From assembly GCF_000443995.1 (NCBI RefSeq), contig NZ_AUMC01000010.1:558001-622000 (forward strand): a DNA stretch of 64,000 nt, in the 5' to 3' direction. This document shows, one piece after another, positions 7,701 through 17,387 of the stretch. Within the stretch, counting starts at the first letter, position 1. Every line of letters starts with the position of its first letter. The notes beneath the pieces were generated by a model. It ran no database searches, was not told the origin of the DNA, and worked only from the letters and a program-made list of their open reading frames with translations. The position numbers and the translations under genes were made by a program. This stretch comes from Bacteriovorax sp. BAL6_X. Lineage in GTDB: Bacteria > Bdellovibrionota > Bacteriovoracia > Bacteriovoracales > Bacteriovoracaceae.

Positions 7701-9008
7701 ATGTCGAAATTATTTATTAGCTTAATTCTATTAAGTGGCCTTACTGGCTGCCAACAAGTTTATGTCTCTCAAAATGTAGAAGCCTCTACACAAATGATTG
7801 TCAAAAGCCCCCTTATTCATACAACCATTGTAAAAAAAGGGAAGGTTAAAAGGGGACAAGGTCTGTATCAGGCCCTGAAAAATATTAATATCGATAATAA
7901 GCAAGCATTGAATCTAATCAACCAACTTAGAGATGAAGTTGAGTTTTCAAAGCTTAAAGTAGGTGATCGTTTAGAGGCAACCTTTGATGAATTTAATATG
8001 CTTATTAAATTTTCTTTTGCGCAAAATGATTATGAAACTCACGTTGTTTCTTTAAATGAAGATACTGGTAAATGGGATTACTCTTTAAATGAGCTGGATA
8101 CTTATTGGCAGCCGCGAATGATTGAAGGAAATCTCAACTCGGGATCAACTCTTCAAGATGATCTTTTGGCCATGGGCCTAGAAAGATCAGTTGTTAATGA
8201 GGTTATCAATGTCCTTCTTTGCAAAGTGAATTTTAGAATGAATGCACGAGCGGGAGATCAATATAAGATCCTTCTTAGCGAAAGAAAGCACTCTAATAAA
8301 ACTGTTCAAACAAAAGTTCTCTTTACTTCTTATAGTGGAGTAAAAGCTGGAAGTCATGAAGCTTACTTCTATGAAGATAAGGAAAAGAGCTCAACTTATA
8401 CAGCTCATTACACACCAAATGGCCAGGCCCTTATTAATTCTGGACTTCGTTATCCGCTTTCTAGACTTCACGTGCGTTCAAATTATGGTTGGCGTATGCA
8501 CCCAGTGACGGGAAGGCGTGCAATGCATAGAGGTGTTGATTTGAGAGGTAGAAGAGGTGAGCGAGTACATGCCGTCGCTGCAGGGAAAGTTATCATGTCT
8601 ACTTATAATAAGTTTGCAGGTAATAAAATTGGTATTAGGCATAGAGATGGATCAACTTCGTACTACTATCACCTTAATCGTCGTAGTGTAAAAGTAGGAG
8701 CATGGGTTAGGTCTCACCAAGTTATTGGAACAGTTGGTGCAACAGGAAGAGTAACTGGCCCACATCTTCACTTTGGCTTTAAAGATTCAAGAGGAAGATG
8801 GATGAATCCTTTAAATAAGAGAATGATTGCAACACCTAAGCTTACAGGTGAGCGCCTTGCTAATTTACAAGGACAAGTTAGTAAGATCAAAGGTGTTGTT
8901 GCAGACTTACAAATTAGTAAAGAATCAAAATATCTTGTGGCCAATCTAGATAAGATTAAGCGCCTTCCAAGTGCTCTTGATAATTTTAGCTTCTTACCTA
9001 AAGAATAA
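7701..9008 (+). CDS. M23-family peptidoglycan endopeptidase lipoprotein (MepM-like)
   Basis: About 435 residues. The N-terminus MSKLFISLILLSGLTGCQQ has a lipobox (LTGC), predicting a lipoprotein facing the periplasm. A middle segment (GQGLYQALKNINID... KLKVGDRLEATF) resembles the LysM/OapA-like domain of MepM. The C-terminal LytM domain has the zinc ligands HRGVD (from 8525) and HLHFG (near 8763), both complete, so activity against D,D or D,L peptide cross-links is likely. The ATG at 7701 gives a clean signal peptide; ATG 7686 and TTG 7662 are possible alternatives. It may act in the organism's own wall growth or on prey wall. Confidence 0.9.
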   Translation: MSKLFISLILLSGLTGCQQVYVSQNVEASTQMIVKSPLIHTTIVKKGKVKRGQGLYQALKNINIDNKQALNLINQLRDEVEFSKLKVGDRLEATFDEFNMLIKFSFAQNDYETHVVSLNEDTGKWDYSLNELDTYWQPRMIEGNLNSGSTLQDDLLAMGLERSVVNEVINVLLCKVNFRMNARAGDQYKILLSERKHSNKTVQTKVLFTSYSGVKAGSHEAYFYEDKEKSSTYTAHYTPNGQALINSGLRYPLSRLHVRSNYGWRMHPVTGRRAMHRGVDLRGRRGERVHAVAAGKVIMSTYNKFAGNKIGIRHRDGSTSYYYHLNRRSVKVGAWVRSHQVIGTVGATGRVTGPHLHFGFKDSRGRWMNPLNKRMIATPKLTGERLANLQGQVSKIKGVVADLQISKESKYLVANLDKIKRLPSALDNFSFLPKE

Positions 9009-9045
9009 GCTCAACTATTACTAATTATTGTCGATAAACGTTTAT

Positions 9046-9705
9046 ATGCGTATAAAGCTCTTTGTACTATCAATTCAGTTTATTGCCTTTTTAGGCCTTG
9101 GTTTCTATTCTTCTAGTACGAAAGAAATTCAGCGCTCGATAAGTTCATACTCTACTTCGAGATCTGTTTCAGAAATAAGTTGCTCAAGTGCACTTAGAAC
9201 TTTTCTTTCACCTTTAAATCTTGAAGAGAATATTATGCTTTGGCATATCTTTAAAGAGCAAGGGGCATCAGTTAATCCAAAATACCTATCTCATGAAGAC
9301 TTTGATTCTCTCGCATCAGATCCAGACCATAACTTTAAGCAAACTCAAACGAGTCAGCTTGAGGCCGTAAGCGGACTCTATGCTCAAGAAAGGGGAATCA
9401 TTGCTGATGGGATTCAAAGAGGGCCTGAGGGTACTGAATTTGTTGATGGTGATGGAGTCTTTTGGGATGTGAAAACACCAATCTCACCACTTCTGACTCA
9501 TTCTTGGCGTTTTAATATTGAGAAGGCGGGAAATAGTATCAAGCATAAGCTTGAGGCCGTTGGTAATATTCATATTCTTGTGGATCTCTCTTATATGAGA
9601 CAAAGAAATGTTAGTGACTTAAAGAAGTGGATTAAAAATAATATTTCAAAAGAATTGCAACAAAGAATTCGCTACGTTACCGTACCTGATGCTATCGTCG
9701 ATTAA
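9046..9705 (+). CDS. Secreted protein with polymorphic-toxin-like nuclease domain (putative)
   Basis: About 219 residues from the ATG at 9046 (an in-frame TTG at 9028 is possible). The N-terminal hydrophobic run FVLSIQFIAFLGLGF is a signal peptide or anchor. The C-terminal half contains QERGIIADGIQRGPEGTEF, then DGDGVFWDVKTP, then a Lys-rich helix and ILVDLSYM, ending in a short basic domain. The DG..WDVK arrangement resembles PD-(D/E)XK-like nuclease domains at the ends of CdiA/filamentous-haemagglutinin toxins. No toxin delivery domain and no clear immunity gene are adjacent. The nuclease role is inferred by pattern memory and needs a profile search. Confidence 0.5.
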   Translation: MRIKLFVLSIQFIAFLGLGFYSSSTKEIQRSISSYSTSRSVSEISCSSALRTFLSPLNLEENIMLWHIFKEQGASVNPKYLSHEDFDSLASDPDHNFKQTQTSQLEAVSGLYAQERGIIADGIQRGPEGTEFVDGDGVFWDVKTPISPLLTHSWRFNIEKAGNSIKHKLEAVGNIHILVDLSYMRQRNVSDLKKWIKNNISKELQQRIRYVTVPDAIVD

Positions 9706-9736
9706 AGAAGTTAGTTAAAAATTACGATAAGAATGC

Positions 9737-10276
9737 ATGAGGCTAATTAAAGTATTGCTCATATTTCAAATTGTATTTATTGGCCACGCTGATGGCGATG
9801 GAATGAATACGTTAACAATTCGTACTTCAACTGAAAAAAGCAAAACCTATAAAATCAAAAAGATAAGTAAGACTACTCTTTCTGCTGAAAGAGGGCGAGT
9901 CATTCTTATTGAAACATATGGAAAAGAGCAATGTGTAATTCCTATGGCCAAGATTGTGGCTACACCGCGACCGAATTACCAAGGGTGCACGCATTGTTTC
10001 ACTGATGATGTTGAAGTTGAAAACTATTATACGCAAATGTTTTTAAATCGAAAAAAATCAGAGATTAGTTGTGATGTAGCTGATGGTGAAACTGTTGGTT
10101 TTAACTTTATTGGTGGTACAACGATTAACGGTGAAGCAAAGCTCATCTCTTCTGGGTTAGTATTAGAGTCTGCCGTCTACTCAGATGGCCCATTTTTACA
10201 AAAAGAAATAAAGCCAAGTGCCCTTGATAAACTTTTAGATCAAGCAGCTGATCTCCTTCTTGATATTGCATTCTAG
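9737..10276 (+). CDS. Secreted hypothetical protein with four Cys
   Basis: A 179-residue protein with a signal peptide (MRLIKVLLIFQIVFIGHADG). The mature part is rich in short beta-like stretches and has Cys near residues 66, 84, 87 and 111; the spacing CTHC may form a disulfide or bind metal. I recognise no family. It lies 31 bases after the nuclease-like gene on the same strand. It could be an unrelated exported protein or a partner of that gene, since immunity proteins for secreted toxins are sometimes exported. Nothing in the sequence settles this. Confidence 0.6.
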   Translation: MRLIKVLLIFQIVFIGHADGDGMNTLTIRTSTEKSKTYKIKKISKTTLSAERGRVILIETYGKEQCVIPMAKIVATPRPNYQGCTHCFTDDVEVENYYTQMFLNRKKSEISCDVADGETVGFNFIGGTTINGEAKLISSGLVLESAVYSDGPFLQKEIKPSALDKLLDQAADLLLDIAF

Positions 10277-10290
10277 CTACTCTTTACCTC

Positions 10291-10305
10291 AAGCCTTTAT
10301 GGCTT
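10291..10305 (+). terminator. Weak hairpin after secreted gene
   Basis: AAGCC-TTTAT-GGCTT forms a 5-bp stem 15 bases after the stop at 10276. The tail (ATTGTAAG) is poor in U, so termination would be weak. Confidence 0.25.
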
Positions 10306-10453
10306 ATTGTAAGTCCTCGTAATTATTCATATCTATTCACAAGTTGATGTCCTTTGGTAGCAAGTCGATATTTGTCCTATATTTTATTCAATGAATGTTG
10401 AAAAACTAAAACATTTGTTTTATAAGTCAAACAAACTAAACAAAGGTAATTCT

Positions 10454-10978
10454 ATGAATAAAAATACTACCATTTTCTTATCAATCTTAGTGCTATCTTT
10501 TATTGGAAGTAGTGCTTTGGCCAAAGGCCTTACTTTACCAGGACAAGTCTATCAAGCTGACTATGAAAGAACTATTTGTCGATCTTTTGGAGAAGCAGAT
10601 CAAGGTATGCCACAAGCTTTTAAAGAGTGGAATACAAAGTTTTTAAGTCTCTCTAGTGATGCTGGACTAGACCGCTTGAAAATGTCTTTACTTTTTAAAG
10701 AAGAGTCAACGACATGCCAGTATGATGTTTTATTTACATTAGAGACAAGGGCCAATTTAGGGCTCTATGAGAACTCTGTTGCTTACAGTTTGGATGGTGA
10801 TAGTAGTTGTGAAGCAGGAAAGAATTACTTCGATTCTTTAATGGACTACTTTCCATACTTCTACGATGGTTCACATGGGTATATGCAAATAGCTTTCGGC
10901 TTCGCTGTAAACGGAGTTAAGAATATTTGTGGTGAGAACGGGAAACAGGTTTTAGTTACTTTTGGATATAAGGAATAA
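10454..10978 (+). CDS. Secreted hypothetical protein
   Basis: A 174-residue protein. The ATG at 10454 is chosen over the frame opening at 10391 because AAAGGTAA precedes it and it begins a clean signal peptide (MNKNTTIFLSILVLSFIGSSALAKG). The mature protein has about four Cys (including TICRSF, TTCQYD, SSCEAG and NICGEN), consistent with two disulfides outside the cytoplasm. No family is recognised. It is followed 23 bases later by another small secreted gene, probably in the same transcript. Confidence 0.6.
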   Translation: MNKNTTIFLSILVLSFIGSSALAKGLTLPGQVYQADYERTICRSFGEADQGMPQAFKEWNTKFLSLSSDAGLDRLKMSLLFKEESTTCQYDVLFTLETRANLGLYENSVAYSLDGDSSCEAGKNYFDSLMDYFPYFYDGSHGYMQIAFGFAVNGVKNICGENGKQVLVTFGYKE

Positions 10979-11001
10979 ATGAAATATTCTGGGAGGAATG
11001 A

Positions 11002-11325
11002 ATGAAAAAAATATTAGTATTATTACTTACACTTGTAGCAAGCGCTGTTTTTGCAAATGAGCTAGTTGATAGTTTTCAGGCAAGAAAGGCCGAAGCTTTA
11101 CAAAGAACAGGTGTTGAGATGGCGACACTATCTGCTCTAGAGCTTGACGGTTTTCCAATTAAGCAAATTGAAAAATTTGAGTACTTTTTTGATAGCAAGG
11201 AATTTGTTATTAAAACTAAGAATGGTGATGTTTGCATGGGAGCATTTAAAAACCGTAAAATAACATTTGATTGCTTAAACGCTGTTGGAATTAAGACTCT
11301 TCAGGCAACAGGTGACAGTGATTAA
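11002..11325 (+). CDS. Small secreted hypothetical protein
   Basis: A 107-residue protein with a strong ribosome site (GGGAGG) and a signal peptide (MKKILVLLLTLVASAVFANE). The mature domain contains a likely amphipathic helix and the stretch FEYFFDSKEFVIKTKNGDVCMGAF, which looks like paired beta strands. Two Cys (near 84 and 96) could form one disulfide. I know no family. Its 3' end overlaps the start of the fatty-acid-hydroxylase gene, indicating translational coupling with a membrane enzyme. Confidence 0.6.
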   Translation: MKKILVLLLTLVASAVFANELVDSFQARKAEALQRTGVEMATLSALELDGFPIKQIEKFEYFFDSKEFVIKTKNGDVCMGAFKNRKITFDCLNAVGIKTLQATGDSD

Positions 11326-12154
11326 TTTACAAGACTATATTAATGAGATTTGGCAATTTGAAAGAGCTTCTTCACGGCTCTTCTTGCCATTTCTCTTATC
11401 TTCCATTCTTGTAATCTGTATATGGAATTTAAAGAATGGAAGAAGTTTTAAAGTATCTTTTTTAAATACGATTAAAGACTCCTCGTTTCATACTGATTTA
11501 GGATTATTTCTTTTTAATTCACTTTTAAAAATTACGGTATTCGCTTCGGTAGCGGGGTTAAGCATTGAAATCGCTTGGTACTTACAAGTTTTCTTCTTGA
11601 AATATTTTCCATATTTGAGAAGCTCTATTGAGGTTTCGACTTTTTCAATTGTTCTATTTTCTGCGTTAGCATTTGCTTTCGATGATTTTATTCGTTTTGG
11701 AGTTCATTTGGTAATGCATAGAGTACCATTTCTTTGGAAGCTTCATCGTACACATCATACTGCAACAAGCTTAAATCCATTAACATTATATAGAGCGCAT
11801 CCTTTGGAAGTTCTAATCGCTACATTTCGAAATGCTTTATCCGGAGGTATTGTTACGGCCATTGGAGCATTTCTTTTTGGTTCTCTCGATATTTTCTATA
11901 CAGCTCTTGGTGTTAATATTTTTGGTCTGATTTTTAATAGTGCTTTTAGTAATCTTAGACACTCTAGTGTTCCAATTCGATTTGGTATTTTCGAAAAGGC
12001 TTTTATAAGCCCATATATGCATCAAATTCATCATTCTTCAAACCCTAAGCACTTTAATAAGAACTATGGTACATGTTTTACTTTTTGGGATAAGATCGCA
12101 GGAAGTTTATATTCACCAAAGAAGTCAGAAGAATTGAAATTTGGAGCAGATTAA
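11312..12154 (+). CDS. Sterol desaturase / fatty acid hydroxylase family membrane protein
   Basis: About 280 residues with four or so membrane segments. The di-iron histidine clusters of the fatty-acid-hydroxylase superfamily are complete: HLVMH, then HRTHH, a RAHP element, and HQIHH followed by NKNYGTCFTFWD. These proteins insert oxygen into or desaturate lipid chains at the membrane face. The start is uncertain: GTG at 11312 (AGG upstream) or 11318 lies inside the end of the preceding gene, and an in-frame TTG exists at 11285. A role in tailoring membrane or sterol-like lipids is likely; the substrate is unknown. Confidence 0.85.
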   Translation: MTVINLQDYINEIWQFERASSRLFLPFLLSSILVICIWNLKNGRSFKVSFLNTIKDSSFHTDLGLFLFNSLLKITVFASVAGLSIEIAWYLQVFFLKYFPYLRSSIEVSTFSIVLFSALAFAFDDFIRFGVHLVMHRVPFLWKLHRTHHTATSLNPLTLYRAHPLEVLIATFRNALSGGIVTAIGAFLFGSLDIFYTALGVNIFGLIFNSAFSNLRHSSVPIRFGIFEKAFISPYMHQIHHSSNPKHFNKNYGTCFTFWDKIAGSLYSPKKSEELKFGAD

Positions 12155-12162
12155 ATATGTTT

Positions 12163-13068
12163 TTAACGACGTCGGTGCTTGCCTTTAGCATTTTGCTTAC
12201 GTTTTTCTTCACGTTTTGTTGTCTTGCCACTGAAGTTAAACTCCTTGTCTAACTCTTTAAAGAGCCTATCGTACTTACTCTTTTTCTTTTTTTGTGATTG
12301 TTGAGGCTTTCTAGCTGGAGATTTTTTTACTGAATTTTTATCTTCAGAAGAAGAACTTTCAATTAGCTTGTAAAGAGTTGCCACTTCTACTTCACTCAAC
12401 TCTCTCCAGTCACCAACTCCAAGACCATCAAGGCTCACATTCATGATACGTACGCGATCCAGCTTTGTGACAGTATAGCCAAAGTATTCACACATACGAC
12501 GAATTTGTCGGTTTAGGCCCTGGACGAGTGTGATCTTAAATACCATCATACTCATTTGTTCAACTTTACACTTCTTCGTCATAGTTCCTAAAATAGGAAC
12601 TCCACCACTCATGCCATTGATAAAGTTGTCATTGATTGGTTTATCTACTGTTACAATGTACTCTTTTTCATGATTGTTACCTGCGCGCAGGATTTTATTT
12701 ACGATATCACCGTTATTAGTCAGAAAGATCAGGCCTTGAGAGTCTTTATCAAGGCGTCCGATAGGAAAGATTCTCTCCACATGATTGACGTAGTCAACAA
12801 TATTATCCTTCTCACTGCTTTCAGTTGTTGAAACAATTCCGCGTGGTTTATTTAGGGCAATAATAATTTCTTTATCCGCAACTTTTGGTTTGACGACTGT
12901 GCCTCGAACTTCAACAATGTCGCCCTCGTTAACAATTGCACCAATCCCTGCAATTACTCCATTTATTTTGACTAGCTGTTGATCTATTAACCCATCAACT
13001 TCACGTCGTGAGCAAATACCGCTTTGACTAATATACTTATTGATTCTCATAGAGTTGTCTTTATTCAC
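12163..13068 (-). CDS. rluF: 23S rRNA pseudouridine synthase RluF
   Basis: A 301-residue protein. An S4 RNA-binding domain opens it ([18 protein letters not shown]), followed by an RsuA/RluE/RluF catalytic domain with [15 protein letters not shown], whose Asp is the nucleophile. Segments such as [26 protein letters not shown] and [15 protein letters not shown] follow E. coli RluF closely, including a basic C-terminal tail. RluF makes pseudouridine at position 2604 of 23S rRNA. The GTG at 13068 is preferred because the extra residues before MRINKYIS align with those of RluF. It ends 8 bases from the hydroxylase gene, convergent with it. Confidence 0.92.
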   Translation of the reverse strand: MNKDNSMRINKYISQSGICSRREVDGLIDQQLVKINGVIAGIGAIVNEGDIVEVRGTVVKPKVADKEIIIALNKPRGIVSTTESSEKDNIVDYVNHVERIFPIGRLDKDSQGLIFLTNNGDIVNKILRAGNNHEKEYIVTVDKPINDNFINGMSGGVPILGTMTKKCKVEQMSMMVFKITLVQGLNRQIRRMCEYFGYTVTKLDRVRIMNVSLDGLGVGDWRELSEVEVATLYKLIESSSSEDKNSVKKSPARKPQQSQKKKKSKYDRLFKELDKEFNFSGKTTKREEKRKQNAKGKHRRR

Positions 13069-13122
13069 TTTCTGTCCATATGCTTTATAAAACTGAGCTA
13101 AGTTAGCACAGATTAATCCTAT

Positions 13123-14460
13123 TTAGAAGCTCAATAGAGATTCTTTAAAATAGGGTCCTATCTTTTTATGTTCTTTAATGTACGTGTTGTACTTATCCGA
13201 ATAATGGGAGCGGTAGCGATAATAACTGATACCATAAATCTCTTCATCAATGGCCTTCATTGCTGATTCTTCCATTGCTTTAAGGTCAAGCTTGTCACTT
13301 GTTATAAAACGAAAATACTGAGCATTTTTTTCGAAGCCAATATAGTCATATGCACAAGCTAGCTCTCTGGCCTGTTCATTATTGCCAAGAAACGCTGATG
13401 TTCTCATGGCCTTTAGAGTTTCATCTTGATCCACTGTTGCTGTCATTTTAAACTTTTTACATGAAATGACCTTGGTCTTAGTGAACTGATAAATTTCTCT
13501 GTCTTTAATTACTTGATCTAAACACGTTTTATCTTGATTAGGACATTGTTTTGCAACCCTTTGGGCAACTTTAAAGAATTTATAACCATTAAAAAGCCCT
13601 GGCATTCTTTCGTTACCAAGTTTGTTTTCAACTGACTTAAATGCTGTCTTCTTTATCAGCGCAATTACGTGATGATGTTTTAACTTTGGAAGAAAAGATA
13701 GGACGTTTGTCACACTCGCTGCAACCATTGGAGTCGCGCCACTCGTTGCGCCAAAGAGAGAATGTCTTCCTCGTCCATCAATTGTAGCAAGCTCATTATT
13801 TGCAGGCGCAAGGACGAGTAGGCTTTCATGGTTTTGTGTATCTGAGCTAGTTAAGCCTGAAGGGGAAAAGCTTCCAATAAGAAGGGCCTTTGACTCTCTT
13901 TCAACTTTTGATGTCTCTTCTTCTGGGTGACCATTTCCTGATGCTAGAAACCAGAGAACATCTTTCTCAAAGGCCTCATTGGCTATATCTGCTATATCTT
14001 GATTATCAGACCAGCCAACTGAGTTACTTATAATTCGAGGAATGCGATTACTTTCAACGTATGTATCCCAATAGTAAGAATAGAGAAAATTATAATTCAC
14101 TCGCCCTAAGCTCATGAGATTCAGTTGATCAGTAATGCCATAAGGTCCGTTAAAAATATTAACGACACTTGTTCCGTGATCTCCAATCATTCTTCTTCGG
14201 CCATTTAATTGTGGTGGAACCTCAATATCTTCAGTGAGGTTTATATGATCTTTTTCAAATCCAATATCGATTACGGCCACATCGATTTTCTTTAAGTTCT
14301 GTATTTTTTTTAATTCGTCCTTAATAAGGTCGGCTCCAATATACTCTTGTGCCCAAAATGGAGTGAGTTTCTTACCGAGAATAAGTGGAGCATTGATTTC
14401 GTTGGCCTGTGTACTTACAAGGCAGGCCATTGTCATTAGAATTTTTAGTGATTTTATCAT
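13123..14460 (-). CDS. Secreted subtilisin-like serine protease (S8)
   Basis: A 445-residue protein with a signal peptide ending near residue 19. The S8 triad is visible: D65 in VAVIDIGF, H95 in GDHGTSV, and S240 in GATSGATPMVAA, with the oxyanion Asn in ASGNGH near residue 175. The usual long propeptide is absent. A C-terminal region of about 130 residues with several Cys may be a small accessory domain. Secretion to the periplasm or outside is expected; a digestive or prey-directed role is plausible but inferred. It is divergent from the 388-residue unknown gene. Confidence 0.9.
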   Translation of the reverse strand: MIKSLKILMTMACLVSTQANEINAPLILGKKLTPFWAQEYIGADLIKDELKKIQNLKKIDVAVIDIGFEKDHINLTEDIEVPPQLNGRRRMIGDHGTSVVNIFNGPYGITDQLNLMSLGRVNYNFLYSYYWDTYVESNRIPRIISNSVGWSDNQDIADIANEAFEKDVLWFLASGNGHPEEETSKVERESKALLIGSFSPSGLTSSDTQNHESLLVLAPANNELATIDGRGRHSLFGATSGATPMVAASVTNVLSFLPKLKHHHVIALIKKTAFKSVENKLGNERMPGLFNGYKFFKVAQRVAKQCPNQDKTCLDQVIKDREIYQFTKTKVISCKKFKMTATVDQDETLKAMRTSAFLGNNEQARELACAYDYIGFEKNAQYFRFITSDKLDLKAMEESAMKAIDEEIYGISYYRYRSHYSDKYNTYIKEHKKIGPYFKESLLSF

Positions 14461-14579
14461 GGGCCTAATTTATCAAGAGATTACCCTTTAATGGCCCATT
14501 ATGTATTAATGAATAGGGCCGTATAATTTTTATGCGACCTATATAACTTACTAATATAAGTACTCATTTTAAGGAGACC

Positions 14580-14603
14580 ATGTTATCAAGAGGCCATGAG
14601 TAA
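14580..14603 (+). CDS. Possible 7-codon upstream ORF
   Basis: ATG at 14580 reads MLSRGHE and stops at 14603, overlapping the start of the 388-residue gene at 14596. The AAGGAG at 14571-14576 lies close to this ATG and too far from 14596. It could feed ribosomes into the main gene by termination-reinitiation, or it may be chance. Confidence 0.25.
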   Translation: MLSRGHE

Positions 14604-15762
14604 AAAGAAAAAATCAGCTATGGCACTACAGGGTGTAGGAATTGCACCAAATATTCTCCTTCAACATGTTGAAAATACAGCACCTTTTCTCTTTCAAGGA
14701 GAGCTGGATACGACTGGTGAAAAACGTGCCTTCTTAGAGAAGTTGAGGTTTTACAAGAAAAACTTAAAACAGCTAAGTAATATTAATTTAGCGGAATACT
14801 TTCATATTTGTATTAGTGCTCATTGGGCGACGGCCGGAACATTTGTTCCAACTGATGTTGATAATCAAATTCGTGAAAGTCTATGGAAGCATGGGCATAT
14901 TTCAAAGCATATCGATAAGATGGCAAGGCTTACAATTGAGTCTTGGACTTGGGACTACGCTCAAGTTACTAGTCGCAAGGCCTATAATAACGATAATAAT
15001 ACGGTTATGAGTACTCACGAGGGAACATGGCTAAGTGTTGCCATTGGTGCCTACTGTGCTCTTGTTAAAAATAGAAAGACTGAGCTTGCCCAGGAAATGG
15101 CCGATGTTATTCTGGAAGAGATTAAAAAAGAAGAGCTTATTATGCAAAAGCTTCGTGAGGAAAGGGATCATATCAATTTCTTAAGAGCGGCTCCTCTTAT
15201 GGCCCATAATTTTGGGGACCTTGACCGCGTGATGGTTCAGTGGAATATGGACCCTGAAGATGCTTTTTATAAGCGAATCTTTAAACTTGGTCATCAATTA
15301 AATGAAAACTACGACCCGATTCTTGTGTATACAGGAAAGGTAAATAAAGAATTCTCTTCAAAAGAGAATCACCGTCATATGTCCATGAGACAACCAAAGT
15401 GTCTTAGAAAGTCTTCAAAATTCCTCATTCCTGTTGGTCCATTTATGGATGACTGGGGAAAGGTGTTAGGCGAGAGTGATCTTCTTTCTATGGAAGAAAA
15501 AGCAGAGATCGTAACAGCATTCTACGATGGTTATAAGAGACAAGATGAAGCCTTTGGCTATATCCGTGGATACAAGAATCTTGTGGATTCAATTGATGGG
15601 GGCCTCGCTGCTCTTGAAATGTATCTACCATTTGATCTTGTTGCTGAAATGAAAAAGTCAGAATTCAGTGAGCTTGCAAAAGTTTCTCGCGAAGACTTTG
15701 AGGCAGACTACAAGAAACGTCTTGAGGAATTTGTCTGCCCTGTCACAAATATGAAATTTTAA
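14596..15762 (+). CDS. Conserved-looking hypothetical protein, 388 residues
   Basis: A soluble protein with no signal peptide or membrane segment, rich in predicted helix and in Trp, His and charged residues (for example WATAGTFVPTD, STHEGTWLSVAIG, ENHRHMSMRQPK). The C-terminus ends in CPVTNMKF. I do not recognise the family. Codon use looks like that of its neighbours. The immediate upstream DNA contains a 7-codon ORF and a TATAAT-like box at 14522-14527. Its last four bases overlap the convergent acyl-CoA synthetase gene. The function cannot be stated. Confidence 0.7.
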   Translation: MSKKKKSAMALQGVGIAPNILLQHVENTAPFLFQGELDTTGEKRAFLEKLRFYKKNLKQLSNINLAEYFHICISAHWATAGTFVPTDVDNQIRESLWKHGHISKHIDKMARLTIESWTWDYAQVTSRKAYNNDNNTVMSTHEGTWLSVAIGAYCALVKNRKTELAQEMADVILEEIKKEELIMQKLREERDHINFLRAAPLMAHNFGDLDRVMVQWNMDPEDAFYKRIFKLGHQLNENYDPILVYTGKVNKEFSSKENHRHMSMRQPKCLRKSSKFLIPVGPFMDDWGKVLGESDLLSMEEKAEIVTAFYDGYKRQDEAFGYIRGYKNLVDSIDGGLAALEMYLPFDLVAEMKKSEFSELAKVSREDFEADYKKRLEEFVCPVTNMKF

Positions 15763-17387
15763 GCTTCTCGACTTTTTAAGAGAAAGCGTTGAACCTTCCC
15801 ACTTGGAGTTTTTGGTAGTTCGTCAATGAACTCTATCTTACGTGGGTAGGCGTGTGCCGCTAATCCTTTCTTCACAAATAGGCTAAGCTCTTCTTTTAAT
15901 TCTATCGTAGCTTCAAAGCCTTTATTTAAAACCACAAATGCTTTTACGATTTCAGTTCTTTCTAGGTCAGGTATTCCTATAACTGCCGTTTCTAGTACAC
16001 AAGGGTGCTCAAGAAGGACGCTCTCAACATCAAATGGGCCAATTCTATATCCTGAAGAAGTAATGACATCATCATTTCTTCCTACATAAGTAATGCGTCC
16101 ATCTTCAGTTTGTTCGGCCGTATCACCAGTCGTATAGAAGCCATTTGAGATGGCCGGAGTTTCTGTTTTTAAATAACCCTTAAACCACATGATAGGAGAG
16201 TTTGCGATATCAATAGCAATGACTCCTGGAGTATTAGGTGGAGCGATTTTTCCATTTTCGTCAAGGATGACTACTTTATACCCAGGCATGGCATAACCCA
16301 TACTTCCCGGTTTTATTATATGTTCTAGTTCATGGTGGTTATTAACCGTCATCCCAGTTTCCGTTTGTCCGTAGTGATCATTAATGACAACATCTAGCTT
16401 ATTCTTAAACCAATTTATAACTTCTGGATTTAAAGGTTCACCAGCACTGCTGACAACTCTAAGTTGTCCCTTTATGGCCTTAGATACTTCTTCACCATTT
16501 CCTATTAAGAGTCTAAAGGCCGTTGGTGAGCCTGCTAAATTTGTTATTTTATATTTTTGAATCACACGTATTGTACTTTTTGTACTAAAACCACCTTCGT
16601 AAAAGAGAAGAGCATTTCCATTTACAAGTGGACCAATTACAGAGTAATAGAGGCCATAGGCCCAACCTGGATCAGCGAGGTTCCAGAAACGATCTGTTTG
16701 CTTTAAATCAACTGCTAAGTCCATATATTGCTTAAATGAAGATAGGGCAAAGAGAGGTACAGGCACGGCCTTTGGAAGTCCCGTGGTTCCAGAAGTTGAA
16801 AGAAGACAGAATGTATCTTCACCTTTTTTCATAACTGGGGTGAAGTCTACACTTTGTTCGGCCATGACCTTACGAAAATCAAAATCATCATCTGCTAATT
16901 TGTAATCAATAGATCGAACCATAACACACTTCTTAGGCTTCATTGGGAGTTGTTCTAATTTTGAACGGTTCGTATCATCAGTAAATACAATCTTTGCCTG
17001 ACTTGAATTTAGTCTTTGTTCAATTGCCTTAGGTCCAAACGCTGTAAAGAGTGGCTGATAGATTACACCAGCTTTCCACGCTCCTAGGATTGTATACAAG
17101 AGCTCTGGAGTTCGTGGCAGAAGGCCTGAAATGACTTCTCCTGGTTTGACTCCTTGAGCGACAAGAAAGTTTGCAAGTCTTGAGGTTTCATCTTTTAACT
17201 TCTTAAAAGTTATGGCTTCCTCTTCTCCATTTACACCTTCCCAGTATAGGGCAATCTTATCTGAATCAGCATAGCGGTCACAACACTCGACAGCAGCATT
17301 GATTGAGTTATTGATATCTCCATCAAAGAATTTATTGAACTCATTAATATCGAAATTACTATAGTGGTCTACGTACTTTCTTTTCAT
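15759..17387 (-). CDS. AMP-forming acyl-CoA synthetase (acetyl/medium-chain type)
   Basis: A 542-residue adenylate-forming enzyme. It has the phosphate loop LLSTSGTTGLPKAVP (195-208), YGQTE, the hinge region YTTGDTAEQTEDGRITYVGRNDDVI, the CoA-binding stretch SSGYRIGPFDVE and the catalytic Lys near the end (PKTPSGKVQR). The length and the YGQTE form are closest to short acetyl-CoA synthetase and medium-chain acyl-CoA ligases. It activates a carboxylic acid to acyl-AMP and then acyl-CoA; chain length cannot be read with confidence. The ATG has AAGGAGA upstream. It is convergent with the 388-residue unknown gene. Confidence 0.9.
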   Translation of the reverse strand: MKRKYVDHYSNFDINEFNKFFDGDINNSINAAVECCDRYADSDKIALYWEGVNGEEEAITFKKLKDETSRLANFLVAQGVKPGEVISGLLPRTPELLYTILGAWKAGVIYQPLFTAFGPKAIEQRLNSSQAKIVFTDDTNRSKLEQLPMKPKKCVMVRSIDYKLADDDFDFRKVMAEQSVDFTPVMKKGEDTFCLLSTSGTTGLPKAVPVPLFALSSFKQYMDLAVDLKQTDRFWNLADPGWAYGLYYSVIGPLVNGNALLFYEGGFSTKSTIRVIQKYKITNLAGSPTAFRLLIGNGEEVSKAIKGQLRVVSSAGEPLNPEVINWFKNKLDVVINDHYGQTETGMTVNNHHELEHIIKPGSMGYAMPGYKVVILDENGKIAPPNTPGVIAIDIANSPIMWFKGYLKTETPAISNGFYTTGDTAEQTEDGRITYVGRNDDVITSSGYRIGPFDVESVLLEHPCVLETAVIGIPDLERTEIVKAFVVLNKGFEATIELKEELSLFVKKGLAAHAYPRKIEFIDELPKTPSGKVQRFLLKSREA

